Of a stretch of DNA of 8,285 nucleotides, positions 1 through 7,719 are shown piece by piece. The position numbers and the translations under genes were made by a program. The notes beneath the pieces are model-generated. The model had not been told where the DNA came from. It saw only the letters and a program-made list of their open reading frames with translations, and ran no database searches. Source of the DNA: Polynucleobacter sp. UBA962. GTDB lineage: Bacteria; Pseudomonadota; Gammaproteobacteria; Burkholderiales; Burkholderiaceae. Numbering within the stretch: position 1 is the first letter of the stretch; each line of letters opens with the position of its first letter. Where the stretch lies: contig DBCI01000044.1 in the NCBI GenBank assembly GCA_002292975.1, forward strand, positions 12,647 to 20,931, written 5' to 3'.

Positions 1-695
1 CTTGAGACGCCTTGGCCTTCATTCCCAAAAATCCAGGCCACTGGCTTACTAAGTGTTTTACTGATTGAATATAAATTGTCTTTAGCATCCATGGTGGTAG
101 CCAACAAAGATGATTCGATATTACTTGCCACATCATTAGCGCTCCAGCCCTCATAAAAATAGAGATGCCGATGCGCGCCCATAGCAGCACGGAGTACTTT
201 AGGTGACCAAATATGAGCAGTTCCCGTTGTGCAAATAACTTGCCTGAAATGGGTCGCTAAGGCAGTACGCAAGATCGTGCCGACGTTACCAGCATCTTGA
301 ATAGCCTCGAGAATCAACACATCCCCTTTAATTGTCTGATGACCTACTTTGGCTTGCTCTAACTTGATCAGGCCCATGATGTGGGGAGCATTCTCCAGCT
401 CACTAATCGAACTCCATAAGGTCTCATCTACCCAGTGGATTTGCGTATTGGGGCATTGTTCAAGATGACGCTCAATGAGGGTTGCGATTTCTGGATGGGT
501 TTGAGCGTTTGGGCTTGTAATGAATGAATGAAGACGGGTGTCGCCCAACCATGTTTGCATGACATGGATGCCATCGAGAACAGCCTGTTGTTGCTCTATT
601 CTTGCCTTTTGCCCCTTACTGCCAGAAAGTTGCAATTGTCGAATACGCTTGAGTAAAGCGTTATCCCGCGAGTAGATAATGTCGTCTTTAGCCAC
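1..695 (-). CDS. SpoU/TrmH-family RNA 2'-O-methyltransferase (3' end outside window)
   Basis: This is the N-terminal 231 codons of a probable SAM-dependent RNA ribose 2'-O-methyltransferase of the SpoU (SPOUT) superfamily; the substrate, rRNA or tRNA, cannot be fixed from sequence. Residues about 5-115 resemble the small substrate-binding domain, with the pre-catalytic stretch APHIMGLI at 103-110. The catalytic domain starts near 125. Motif 1 is [12 protein letters not shown] at 134-145, with N137 and R143, and motif 2 is [10 protein letters not shown] at 222-231. Motif 3 (SLNV-like) must lie beyond the left edge, so the gene is cut by the window and not shown to be broken. The start must be the GTG at 695-693, because an in-frame TAA lies two codons upstream and the next ATG is codon 46. 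A weak GGA-type ribosome site lies 8-9 bases upstream. The reading frame overlaps the end of rnhB by 8 nt, suggesting coupling. Motif 1 has Ala135 where the family usually has Pro. Confidence 0.9.
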   Translation of the reverse strand, partial: MAKDDIIYSRDNALLKRIRQLQLSGSKGQKARIEQQQAVLDGIHVMQTWLGDTRLHSFITSPNAQTHPEIATLIERHLEQCPNTQIHWVDETLWSSISELENAPHIMGLIKLEQAKVGHQTIKGDVLILEAIQDAGNVGTILRTALATHFRQVICTTGTAHIWSPKVLRAAMGAHRHLYFYEGWSANDVASNIESSLLATTMDAKDNLYSISKTLSKPVAWIFGNEGQGVS

Positions 696-1272
696 TAATT
701 AAATTCCGAACGGGTGAGAAAGTCTGGCGATGCTCCACACAGGGTCCATACTGCTTAAGCGCCCGCATATGGACCTCTGTGGGATAACCCATATGCTGAT
801 TAAATCCATACTGGGGATACCGCAAGTGCAAAGCATGCATTTGCCGATCACGCGTTACTTTGGCAATGATCGATGCTGCCGAGATTGCGGGCTCCTTTGC
901 ATCCCCTTTTATGATGGCCTCACTAGCAATTGGTAATACTGGGCAACGATTACCATCAATTAATGCCTTACTAGGCCACTCACCCAAACCTTCCACTAAA
1001 GCCTCGACAGCTCGGCGCATGGCTAATAGAGTAGCTTGCAAGATATTGAGTTCATCAATCTCGCGAGGGCTAGCTTCTCCAACCCCCCAAGCTCTTGCTT
1101 TTTGCATAATTTCTATATAGAGCTCTTCACGACGTGCTGGCGATAATTTTTTAGAATCTCGCAAGCCTGTAATCGGCTGATTAGGATCCAAGACTACGGC
1201 TCCGGCAACCACAGAGCCCACTAAAGGCCCTCTACCAGCTTCATCAACACCGCAAATCCACAGAATACTCAT
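688..1272 (-). CDS. rnhB: Ribonuclease HII
   Basis: RNase HII cleaves the RNA strand of RNA-DNA hybrids and starts removal of single ribonucleotides misincorporated in DNA; it acts in the cytoplasm with Mn2+ or Mg2+. The 194-residue protein matches the usual length (198 in E. coli) and is a single RNase H-fold domain. The N-terminal block [12 protein letters not shown] at 8-19 gives D10 and E11. The LIDGN block gives D106, and the KGD block gives D124, completing the DEDD active site. The block [13 protein letters not shown] at 131-143 and the HMGYPT motif at 160-165 are also typical. The ATG overlaps the lpxB stop as ATGA, so translation is probably coupled to lpxB. The stop lies inside the start of the downstream methyltransferase gene. 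Co-location with lpxA and lpxB is conserved in many proteobacteria although the enzyme has no direct lipid A role. Confidence 0.98.
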   Translation of the reverse strand: MSILWICGVDEAGRGPLVGSVVAGAVVLDPNQPITGLRDSKKLSPARREELYIEIMQKARAWGVGEASPREIDELNILQATLLAMRRAVEALVEGLGEWPSKALIDGNRCPVLPIASEAIIKGDAKEPAISAASIIAKVTRDRQMHALHLRYPQYGFNQHMGYPTEVHMRALKQYGPCVEHRQTFSPVRNLISG

Positions 1273-2450
1273 TGAACAACCCCAGATCGTCTTAGGGTTT
1301 GCTCAATAACTTGGGCAACTAGTAAACCAGTGGGTCTTTTTAAACGAAGATGTAATTGTTCAAATCGAGTCTGCAGAGTCTGTACTGCTGCCGGTCGGTC
1401 TAGCCAAGACAAAACCGCATCAGCTAGCGCCCCTGGCTTTGCCGCATCTTGTAAGAGCTCGGGCACAACAAACTCACCACTCAAGATATTAGGTAGACCC
1501 ACATATGGTAAATAACCTTGTCGCTTCATGATCTGCGCGGTTAACCAAGGTACCTTATATGAAATCACCATGGGCTTTTTCCAAAGAGCGGCTTGCAAAG
1601 TTGCTGTGCCACTGGCAATGAGGACGACATCCGCTGCAGCCAAAGCAAGATCGGCTTGACCATCCAACAATAACAGATCAATTTCTGGATGAGCGATCAA
1701 TAGATTAGTGCGAAGGGATTCAATTGCAGGTCGCAAATGCGGTGTAGCGATTGGTACTACAAAGTGGAGTTTCTGACCCGCAAGACGCCCTGCTATCAGG
1801 GCAATAGTTTCGAAGAAAACAGGACCAATTAACTCAATCTCGGATGAACGACTACCCGGCAAAACTGCAATTACAAGGCCCTCAAGCCCACCATTCATTT
1901 TTTTCTTAGCAGCTGCGGTATCGACAATTTCTGGGATTTCACTGGCCATCGGGTGCCCTACATAGCTTGCGGCAATACCAGCTTTCTCATAGATCTCAGG
2001 CTCAAACGGAAATAAGCATAAGACTCGATCAACCGCGCGTTTTATTTTCTTAATACGACTGCCACGCCAGGCCCAGATCGAGGGAGAAACAAAATGAATC
2101 GTGGGGATTCCTGCTTCTTTTAAACGCAGCTCCACGCCTAAATTAAAGTCTGGGGCATCAATCCCCATAAAGAGATCGGGGCGTTGAGAATCTAGTAATT
2201 GCGCAATGAGCTCAGAGCGCAAACGTAAAATGGCCGGCAACTGTCTTAAGGCCTCAACATAACCTCGAACACTTAAGGTCTCCATGGGCCACAGTGACCG
2301 AAATCCCTCCGCCTGCATCGCTTTGCCACCAATACCATACACATCTAGCCCAGCCATCGATGGTATCTGCTGGAGGGCACTAAAGACCGGGGCTGCGATT
2401 AGATCCCCCGATGGCTCTCCCGCAACACAAGCCAGATTAGGCAAGACCAA
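1269..2450 (-). CDS. lpxB: Lipid-A-disaccharide synthase
   Basis: LpxB is a peripheral inner-membrane glycosyltransferase (family GT19). It condenses UDP-2,3-diacylglucosamine with lipid X to give the beta-1,6-linked disaccharide 1-phosphate, releasing UDP. The 393 residues match the family length. Visible blocks are VAGEPSGD at 9-16, FMGIDAPDF at 94-102, the [13 protein letters not shown] segment at 120-132, VGHP at 164-167, [11 protein letters not shown] at 196-206, and a C-terminal [15 protein letters not shown] nucleotide-binding segment. D98 and R201 sit at the same positions as the functionally important D98 and R201 of E. coli LpxB. The start is the non-ATG codon TTG at 2450-2448. The lpxA stop codon TAG is immediately upstream in the same frame, so no earlier start is possible; a second TTG at codon 3 is the only close alternative. 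No clear Shine-Dalgarno sequence precedes it, so translation by reinitiation after lpxA is likely. The stop overlaps the rnhB start. Confidence 0.98.
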   Translation of the reverse strand: MVLPNLACVAGEPSGDLIAAPVFSALQQIPSMAGLDVYGIGGKAMQAEGFRSLWPMETLSVRGYVEALRQLPAILRLRSELIAQLLDSQRPDLFMGIDAPDFNLGVELRLKEAGIPTIHFVSPSIWAWRGSRIKKIKRAVDRVLCLFPFEPEIYEKAGIAASYVGHPMASEIPEIVDTAAAKKKMNGGLEGLVIAVLPGSRSSEIELIGPVFFETIALIAGRLAGQKLHFVVPIATPHLRPAIESLRTNLLIAHPEIDLLLLDGQADLALAAADVVLIASGTATLQAALWKKPMVISYKVPWLTAQIMKRQGYLPYVGLPNILSGEFVVPELLQDAAKPGALADAVLSWLDRPAAVQTLQTRFEQLHLRLKRPTGLLVAQVIEQTLRRSGVVQ

Positions 2451-2453
2451 CTA
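2448..2453 (-). other. lpxA stop / lpxB start junction (TAG-TTG, same frame)
   Basis: On the minus strand the lpxA stop TAG (2453-2451) is followed with no spacer by the lpxB start TTG (2450-2448), and the two genes share a reading frame. The bases upstream encode the LpxA C-terminus and show no good purine-rich ribosome site. This arrangement favours reinitiation by ribosomes that have just finished lpxA. Occasional readthrough of TAG would give an LpxA-LpxB fusion, but that is only a formal possibility. Confidence 0.8.
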
Positions 2454-3245
2454 CCGAATAATGCCGCGCGTTGATGCGGCTAGGAATTGATGAAACTGCG
2501 TGAGCGCCTCTTGGGTCTGCTGATCTGCACTCTTAGCAATCATCGCATGGATTGCAAGCTTCGCTTCCTCAAAACTGAGGCCATCTTTATAGAGAACTTT
2601 ATACGCAGCCCGTAGTTCCAACACACACTCTGGCGAATAGCCTCGACGCTTTAAACCTTCCACATTAATGCCATGAGGCTGGGCTTTATCACCAGCAGCC
2701 ATTACAAAGGGCGGGATATCTTGTACCAAGGCAGATGCACCACCCAGCATTGTATGAGCACCAATCCGGACAAACTGATGAACCCCCGACATACCGCCCA
2801 TAATGGCCCAGTCACCGACTTGTACATGGCCTGCAATTTGTGCATTACTCGAGAAAATGGTGTGATTGCCAATTTGACAATCATGCGCAATGTGGACGTA
2901 AGCCATGATCCAGTTATCGTTGCCGATCCTAGTGATTCCCTTATCTTGAGAAGTTCCTGTATGAATCGTCGTGAACTCACGAATTGTATTGCGATCGCCG
3001 ATGATTAATTGAGTAGGCTCACCCCGGTACTTCATATCTTGGGGTTCGCCACCGATGGCAGCAAAATGGCCAATCCGATTCTCCTTGCCCAAGGTGGTAT
3101 GACCTTCGACAACGCTATGTGAGCCGACTATGCAACCCGAACCCATTGTGACGTGAGCCCCAATCACTGCGTAAGGACCAATCACCACGTCATCGGCTAG
3201 TTGTGCATTGCTATCTACGATGGCAGATGCATGGATCGTGGCCAT
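2451..3245 (-). CDS. lpxA: UDP-N-acetylglucosamine acyltransferase
   Basis: LpxA catalyses the first lipid A step, transfer of a 3-hydroxyacyl group from acyl carrier protein to the 3-OH of UDP-GlcNAc, in the cytoplasm as a trimer. The 264 residues (262 in E. coli) show a left-handed beta-helix built from hexapeptide repeats over about residues 1-190, then a C-terminal helical domain beginning near [13 protein letters not shown]. The catalytic histidine is H121 in [10 protein letters not shown], matching E. coli H125, and PQDMKY at 68-73 gives D70, matching E. coli D74. The position equivalent to E. coli G173, which limits acyl length, is glycine (G169), so a longer acyl donor such as C14 is possible by inference. 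The ATG overlaps the fabZ stop by one base (TAATG). A good ribosome site, GAAGGG at 3257-3252, lies 6 bases upstream, inside the end of fabZ. Confidence 0.98.
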   Translation of the reverse strand: MATIHASAIVDSNAQLADDVVIGPYAVIGAHVTMGSGCIVGSHSVVEGHTTLGKENRIGHFAAIGGEPQDMKYRGEPTQLIIGDRNTIREFTTIHTGTSQDKGITRIGNDNWIMAYVHIAHDCQIGNHTIFSSNAQIAGHVQVGDWAIMGGMSGVHQFVRIGAHTMLGGASALVQDIPPFVMAAGDKAQPHGINVEGLKRRGYSPECVLELRAAYKVLYKDGLSFEEAKLAIHAMIAKSADQQTQEALTQFHQFLAASTRGIIR

Positions 3246-3694
3246 TAGTTACCCTTCTTGCGCACTGCGCAAGTGATTGCTGCCTCGGCTGCTAACTCGT
3301 CATTGACTGTCGCCTTCACCTGAAACTTATAAATACCGGCCTTGCCACGCTCAAAGTTAGCATGCAACATCAATTGATCACCGGGCAAGACAATCCGTTT
3401 GAAGCGCGCACCATCAATGCCAGCGAAGTAGTAAACATCTTCGGGATCGTGTGCCTCGGAGAAGGTCAGCAATGCTGCTGTTTGGGCCAAGGCTTCAATA
3501 ATTAATACGCCTGGCATCACCGGATAGTCTGGGAAATGCCCCTGAAAAAAAGGTTCATTCATGGTGACATTTTTAAGAGCTTTGATTGTTTTTCCGGGCT
3601 CGATCTCTAATACACGATCGACTAATAAAAATGGATAGCGGTGGGGCAATAGCCGCAAAATTTTGTTGATATCAATCGCTGATGTCTGACTCAT
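3245..3694 (-). CDS. fabZ: 3-hydroxyacyl-ACP dehydratase FabZ
   Basis: FabZ dehydrates (3R)-hydroxyacyl-ACP to trans-2-enoyl-ACP in the type II fatty acid elongation cycle. It draws on the same hydroxyacyl-ACP pool that LpxA and LpxD use, so it helps balance phospholipid against lipid A. The 149-residue protein is a single hot-dog fold. Visible blocks are [14 protein letters not shown] at 15-28, [19 protein letters not shown] at 46-64 with catalytic H53, IIEALAQ at 65-71 with catalytic E67, and [13 protein letters not shown] at 88-100. The chosen start is the ATG at 3694-3692. An in-frame TTG four codons upstream would give 153 residues, but it abuts GGAAG at 3704-3700, which is well placed as the ribosome site for the ATG. 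The gene sits between lpxD and lpxA as in E. coli, and its stop overlaps the lpxA start by one base. Confidence 0.97.
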   Translation of the reverse strand: MSQTSAIDINKILRLLPHRYPFLLVDRVLEIEPGKTIKALKNVTMNEPFFQGHFPDYPVMPGVLIIEALAQTAALLTFSEAHDPEDVYYFAGIDGARFKRIVLPGDQLMLHANFERGKAGIYKFQVKATVNDELAAEAAITCAVRKKGN

Positions 3695-3699
3695 AAACG

Positions 3700-3704
3700 C
3701 TTCC
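3700..3704 (-). promoter_or_regulatory. Ribosome binding site deciding the fabZ start
   Basis: On the minus strand GGAAG lies five bases before the ATG at 3694. It directly follows the upstream in-frame TTG (3706-3704, sharing one G), so it can serve the ATG but not the TTG. This supports the 149-residue form of FabZ. Confidence 0.65.
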
Positions 3705-3756
3705 AATGTAGTAATACTTCCGTGTTGCCCGAATCAATCTGTGTAACCTTGAACCT

Positions 3757-4818
3757 CTAAGACTTTGGATCCTTTTTTTCAAGGTCTCGTATCCGTTGTC
3801 GTATTTTATCCAGTCCGCGCAAGATAGCTGCATTCTTTTCCCAAAGGGCATGAGGCATCGATGGAAAGACGCCAGTTAAATGGGTACCGGGCTCTAGTAT
3901 CGAGCGGATGACTGCAGTGCCCCCTGAAATCGTAGTTCGGTCAGCAATCGTTAAATGGCCTGCAAAATTAGCATTTCCACCAATTACACAGTAGTTACCA
4001 ATCGTGGTGCTACCAGCAATCGCTGCGCATCCCGCGATGACCGTATGCACCCCAACACTCACGTTATGGGCGATTTGCACCTGATTATCGATTTTGCAAC
4101 CATGGCCGATAATTGTATTAGCCATCGCACCCCGATCAATCGTGGTACACGCACCAATCTCAACATCATTACCAATACAAACAGCTCCTGTTTGCGGAAT
4201 CTTGACCCATTCACCACCTTGGGCAGAAAAGTCCGGGGCAAAACCAAAGCCGTCGGCACCAATCACCGCACCACTATGAATAATGCAACGATCGCCAATC
4301 TCACATGCCGCATAGATCGATACATTCGGATAAATTAGGGAGTCATCACCAATGACGGTATTAGCACCTAAGCTAATATGCGCAAGCAAAGTAACCCGCT
4401 CCCCCAAACGAACATTTGGACCAATCTGGACAAAAGGGCCAATATGACAGGAGCTTGGAATTACTGCGCTTGAATCAATCACTGCCATTGGACTGATTGC
4501 AGGGGAATGAGTTGAAGCGCTTTCTTTGGCAAACCATTGCGCTATCCGCGCAAACGTTGCGTACGGATTTTTAGAGAGGAAATACACTCGACTTGCAGAA
4601 TGCTTGCCCTGCTCTTGCAGATAGCTTAGATCAGCTTGACTAACAATCAAAGCGCCCGCTTGACTCTCGATCGCCGCTTGGCGGTAGAGTGGATTTGATA
4701 GAAATGAAATTTGATCGGCTTTAGCCGTTTCCAGAGGAGCGAGCCCTCTCAATCGGCAGGAACCATCCCCCACCAAGCTCGCATGAAATTGTTCGGCCAG
4801 CTCGATGGCGGTAGGCAT
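3757..4818 (-). CDS. lpxD: UDP-3-O-(3-hydroxyacyl)glucosamine N-acyltransferase
   Basis: LpxD catalyses the third lipid A step, adding a 3-hydroxyacyl chain from acyl carrier protein to the 2-amino group of UDP-3-O-acyl-glucosamine, as a cytoplasmic trimer. The 353 residues (341 in E. coli) fall into an N-terminal uridine-binding LpxD domain at about 1-105, a hexapeptide-repeat beta-helix at about 107-315, and a charged C-terminal helix near 325-350. The catalytic histidine is H251 in [13 protein letters not shown], equivalent to E. coli H239. The [11 protein letters not shown] segment at 186-196 and the TTIDRGAM segment at 225-232 are family hallmarks. The ATG lies four bases after the skp stop, and no strong ribosome site is evident, so coupling to skp is likely. 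A 62-bp spacer separates it from fabZ. Similarity to LpxA is expected from the shared fold; the N-terminal domain and length distinguish LpxD. Confidence 0.98.
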   Translation of the reverse strand: MPTAIELAEQFHASLVGDGSCRLRGLAPLETAKADQISFLSNPLYRQAAIESQAGALIVSQADLSYLQEQGKHSASRVYFLSKNPYATFARIAQWFAKESASTHSPAISPMAVIDSSAVIPSSCHIGPFVQIGPNVRLGERVTLLAHISLGANTVIGDDSLIYPNVSIYAACEIGDRCIIHSGAVIGADGFGFAPDFSAQGGEWVKIPQTGAVCIGNDVEIGACTTIDRGAMANTIIGHGCKIDNQVQIAHNVSVGVHTVIAGCAAIAGSTTIGNYCVIGGNANFAGHLTIADRTTISGGTAVIRSILEPGTHLTGVFPSMPHALWEKNAAILRGLDKIRQRIRDLEKKDPKS

Positions 4819-4822
4819 AGGA

Positions 4823-5350
4823 TTACTTAAGGTTATTAAGGGCCTTAATCACTTCATCCGTAATATCAAGTCTGGGATTAAGGTATGCAGGAGATTCTTG
4901 AAAAATCACATCAATTTTTCGTTGTTCGGCAATTTGACGAAGGGCGACACTGGCTTTCTCTGCAATCTTCGCCCGTTCTTCAGCATTACGTTGAGCCGCA
5001 TCATCATTGAGCTCACGATTTTTTCTTTGAAGATCACGATCAAAATCAGCCAACTCCCGCTGCTTCCGAATTCGCTCTGCTTCTGGCATTACTGCCGCAT
5101 CACGGTCTAACTTCTCGGCAGTTGCCTTAATTTTTTGCGCACCATCTCTAATCTCATTTTGACGTTTGGCAAATTCATTTTGGAGTCTTGCCTGCGCTGC
5201 TTTAGCCATATTGGACTCGACAAAAATCTTTTCTGCGTTTACAAACGCAATGCGCGCTCCCACGTCTTGGGCTGACACCATTGAACCAAACAGAGCCATA
5301 ATGGCAACCGTTCCTAATTTAGCCCAATTTGTGATGGATACTTTTCTCAT
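4823..5350 (-). CDS. skp: Periplasmic chaperone Skp/OmpH family
   Basis: Skp (OmpH) is a periplasmic holdase that forms a jellyfish-shaped trimer and keeps unfolded outer-membrane proteins soluble on their way to the BAM complex. The 175-residue precursor (161 in E. coli) begins with a signal peptide: basic MRK, a hydrophobic core near 12-22, and a likely cleavage site after VSA at residue 27. The mature N-terminus carries the conserved [11 protein letters not shown] strand at 33-43. Residues about 47-145 are rich in Ala, Arg, Glu, Lys and Gln and look like the long coiled-coil tentacles. The C-terminal segment [19 protein letters not shown] returns to the trimer core. The ATG is preceded by a strong ribosome site, AAGGA at 5363-5359. 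The gene starts 17 bp after bamA, its functional partner, and ends 4 bp before lpxD. The low sequence conservation of this family is normal. Confidence 0.95.
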   Translation of the reverse strand: MRKVSITNWAKLGTVAIMALFGSMVSAQDVGARIAFVNAEKIFVESNMAKAAQARLQNEFAKRQNEIRDGAQKIKATAEKLDRDAAVMPEAERIRKQRELADFDRDLQRKNRELNDDAAQRNAEERAKIAEKASVALRQIAEQRKIDVIFQESPAYLNPRLDITDEVIKALNNLK

Positions 5351-5367
5351 TTTTTCTTTCCTTACCT

Positions 5368-7719
5368 TTAAAACGCTGTACCGACCTGAAACTGCAATCT
5401 CTGAATATTATCGTTAGCTTGTGCATTGATTGGAATACCGTAGCTAAATTTTAAGGGGCCCAATGGTGATATCCATGATAGACCGACGCCATAGGAATAT
5501 CGCAAGACCAAATTAATGGTTTGGAAGGTGTTACCACCATCCACAAAACCAAAAAGTCGCAAGGTCTTATCTACCCCAGAGCCTGGAACTGGGAAGGTGT
5601 ACTCCACATTGGTCACAATCTTCGATTGACCGCCCGTTGGCAACCAAGTTCCAACAGTAGTGTTGTAATACTGAGGTCCTAAAGACCCGGGTGCATAGCC
5701 CCTCACGGATCCAATACCACCCACAAAGTAGTTCTTGGTAATTGGAAAAGGTTTACTTCCATAACCTTCTCCATAGCCAATCTCACCATTGAAGGACAAG
5801 ATGTTCCCCTTGGAAAAGGAATGGTAAAGCTGATATTGGGCATTCAATTGATAAAACAATAGATTACCAAGGGGCGTACCTACCTCGCCAGACAATCTTT
5901 GCAGGGATCCTTTGGAAGGTATTAAGGCGCTATCTCTACCATCGCGCGCCCAACCAACTGTCGCTGGAATACTATAGGTTTGAACCCGACCGCCAGGGGG
6001 AGTTGTAACGCCCCACGCATTTGCATAGTCTTGATAAGGCTGCGGTGTGTTTGTAGTAACATTAATTTCATACATCTCAAAGCCGCTACCAAAGAAAACT
6101 CGATCAACTTCCGTATAGGGAACTCCAAACTTTAAGTTAGTACCGACTGATTTAATTTGGTATTCAGTATCCCCAACGTAATACAGGGGCTTGCTCAAAC
6201 GATAGAATAAGTCGGTATAGCGACTAATACCATTTTCTGTGAAGTAGGGGTCATATTGAGAGATAGCCAAGGATTGATTGACTTTACCCAGTGCGAAATT
6301 TAATCCAATACTCGTTCCCGTTCCAAAGGCATTCTCTTGATTGATACCAGCTGATAAAATTAATTTCTCAGTGGATGAAAATCCAGCGCCAAGCGAGATC
6401 GCCCCGGTTGGCTTTTCCTCTACTTTCACATTTACATCTACCTGATCTGGTGATCCAGGGACATCGGCAGTTGTAATCTCACTATCCTTTACATAGCCCG
6501 TTCGATTAATCCGCTCTTTCGATAAGCGGATTTTTTCACTATCAAACCACGAGCTCTCAAACTGGCGCATCTCGCGCCGAATCACTAAATCACGCGTTTT
6601 CGCATTACCAGTAATTTCTACCTTGCGGACATAAACGCGCCGTCCAGCATCAACCACCAAGGTGATATCAACCTCACTAAGATCGCGGCGGATATCGGGT
6701 TGTGGATTAATCACCGCAAAGGCATATCCATAAGAACCTAATTTTTCAGATATTGCTTTGGTACTCTCGGCTAATTTAGCCGAAGAGAAAGTTTGACCTG
6801 ACTTGACCGTTAATAAAGATTGGAATTCCTTTTCTTTACCCAATAGCTCACCGGCCAAACTAATATTCTTCATCGTAAATTTATTGCCTTCACGAATGCT
6901 GATAGTGAGGTAAATATCTTTCTTATCAGGAGTAATGGAAACTTGTGTTGATTCAATTACAAACTCAAGATAGCCACGATTTAAGTAATAAGAACGAATG
7001 GTTTCTAAATCAGCAGTCAGTTTTTGCTTGGAATATAAGTCATTTTTGGAGTACCAGGACAGCCATCCCCCCGTTTGTAATTGCATCTCACCCCGCAAGG
7101 TGCTTTCACTAAAAGCTTTATTGCCGATAAAGTTAATATCTTTGATTTTGGCACTTGGGCCTTCATCAATATTGAAAAAGATGGCAACCTGATTACGCGC
7201 TCCGGGCGTTACTGTAGTTACTACCTCCGCAGCAAATAAGCCTTTACTAACATACTGGCGCTTAAGCTCTTGCTCTGCTTTGTCGATAAGCGCTTTGTCA
7301 TAGAAACGGGCATCAGCCACGCCAACAGTGCGCAAGGATTTACGGACTACCTCTGGGTCAAATTCCTTCATCCCTGTGAACTCGATTCGCGAGATGGTTG
7401 GGCGTTCCTCCACAATCACAATTAAGACATCGCCTTGCGCCTGTATCTGTACATCGCGAAAGAAACCTGTGGCATACAGAGCCTTAATCGAATCCGCTGC
7501 TTTCTCACTCGTAAAGCGCTCACCTACTTGAACAGGTAAGTAACTAAATACTGTTCCAGGCTCCACCCGTTGCAAACCCTCTACCCGAATATCTTTGACC
7601 ACAAAAGGTTCTGCGGCATACAAAGACTTCAGGGGAACGCCTACTAGCAAAACTAGGGACGCAAGCAAAAAGATAGATTGCTTCAGAAGTATTGATAGGT
7701 AACTATTTGAACTTAGCAT
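5368..7719 (-). CDS. bamA: Outer-membrane protein assembly factor BamA
   Basis: BamA is the essential Omp85-family core of the BAM complex and folds beta-barrel proteins into the outer membrane. The 783-residue precursor has a signal peptide with hydrophobic core at about 15-30 and likely cleavage after A36 (YAA then EPF). Five POTRA domains follow, roughly 38-107, 108-188, 189-279, 280-362 and 363-437; the repeated starts are seen at VVKDIRVEG, ISRIEFTG, IKDINFIGN, MKNISLAG and VRKVEITGN. The 16-strand barrel occupies about 440-783. It includes the conserved loop-6 VRGY motif at 672-675 and ends in a phenylalanine (QFQVGTAF) as expected for a BAM substrate. The segment between the last strands, near 727-741, is short. 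The ATG overlaps the rseP stop as TGATG, and no clear ribosome site precedes it, so coupling is probable. The downstream skp encodes its chaperone partner. Confidence 0.98.
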   Translation of the reverse strand: MLSSNSYLSILLKQSIFLLASLVLLVGVPLKSLYAAEPFVVKDIRVEGLQRVEPGTVFSYLPVQVGERFTSEKAADSIKALYATGFFRDVQIQAQGDVLIVIVEERPTISRIEFTGMKEFDPEVVRKSLRTVGVADARFYDKALIDKAEQELKRQYVSKGLFAAEVVTTVTPGARNQVAIFFNIDEGPSAKIKDINFIGNKAFSESTLRGEMQLQTGGWLSWYSKNDLYSKQKLTADLETIRSYYLNRGYLEFVIESTQVSITPDKKDIYLTISIREGNKFTMKNISLAGELLGKEKEFQSLLTVKSGQTFSSAKLAESTKAISEKLGSYGYAFAVINPQPDIRRDLSEVDITLVVDAGRRVYVRKVEITGNAKTRDLVIRREMRQFESSWFDSEKIRLSKERINRTGYVKDSEITTADVPGSPDQVDVNVKVEEKPTGAISLGAGFSSTEKLILSAGINQENAFGTGTSIGLNFALGKVNQSLAISQYDPYFTENGISRYTDLFYRLSKPLYYVGDTEYQIKSVGTNLKFGVPYTEVDRVFFGSGFEMYEINVTTNTPQPYQDYANAWGVTTPPGGRVQTYSIPATVGWARDGRDSALIPSKGSLQRLSGEVGTPLGNLLFYQLNAQYQLYHSFSKGNILSFNGEIGYGEGYGSKPFPITKNYFVGGIGSVRGYAPGSLGPQYYNTTVGTWLPTGGQSKIVTNVEYTFPVPGSGVDKTLRLFGFVDGGNTFQTINLVLRYSYGVGLSWISPLGPLKFSYGIPINAQANDNIQRLQFQVGTAF
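5625..5652 (-). promoter_or_regulatory. Possible sigma-E-type promoter inside bamA, reading toward skp
   Basis: On the minus strand the hexamer-plus GGAACTT (5652-5646) matches the sigma-E -35 consensus, and TCAAT (5629-5625) is a 4/5 match to a TCAAA-type -10, with a 16-base spacer. It lies in the bamA barrel region, about 270 bases before the skp start. Sigma-E promoters around bamA and skp are reported in E. coli, which makes the location sensible. The match is within codons that BamA needs anyway, so chance is a real alternative. Confidence 0.22.

Noticed and set aside
730..1120. Two overlapping plus-strand open frames (68 and 86 codons) opposite rnhB
   Set aside because: They are antisense to a fully conserved rnhB with its active-site motifs, overlap each other in different frames, have no ribosome site and no recognisable domain.
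2935..2957. GGAACTT on the minus strand within lpxA as a sigma-E -35 element
   Set aside because: At a 15-17 base spacing there is no TCTGA- or TCAAA-like -10 element, so it looks like chance.
2673..3008. Plus-strand open frame of 111 codons opposite lpxA, and a minus-strand shadow at 2702-2980
   Set aside because: Both lie within lpxA, whose frame carries the catalytic motif and full-length family match. The shadows have no family features.
3704..3706. TTG as the fabZ start (153 residues)
   Set aside because: GGAAG right after this TTG is properly placed for the ATG four codons on, and the added residues are not part of the FabZ family core.
3695..3756. Possible promoter or terminator in the lpxD-fabZ spacer
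   Set aside because: The best pair (TTGATT and TATTAC) has a 15-base spacer and only 4/6 matches each; no stem-loop with a T-run is visible.
3955..4338. Plus-strand open frame of 127 codons opposite lpxD
   Set aside because: It mirrors the hexapeptide-repeat codons of lpxD; its Asn/Thr-rich composition is what the antisense of Ile-Gly repeats gives. No ribosome site or domain is seen.
2500..4500. Many short repeated words such as ACCAAT(C) on the plus strand across lpxA and lpxD
   Set aside because: They are the codons for the repeated Ile-Gly of the beta-helix hexapeptides, with irregular spacing and no array structure, so they reflect protein structure and not a DNA repeat or CRISPR.
4805..5110. 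Plus-strand open frame of 101 codons opposite skp
   Set aside because: It is antisense to the Skp coiled coil and has no start signal or recognisable domain.
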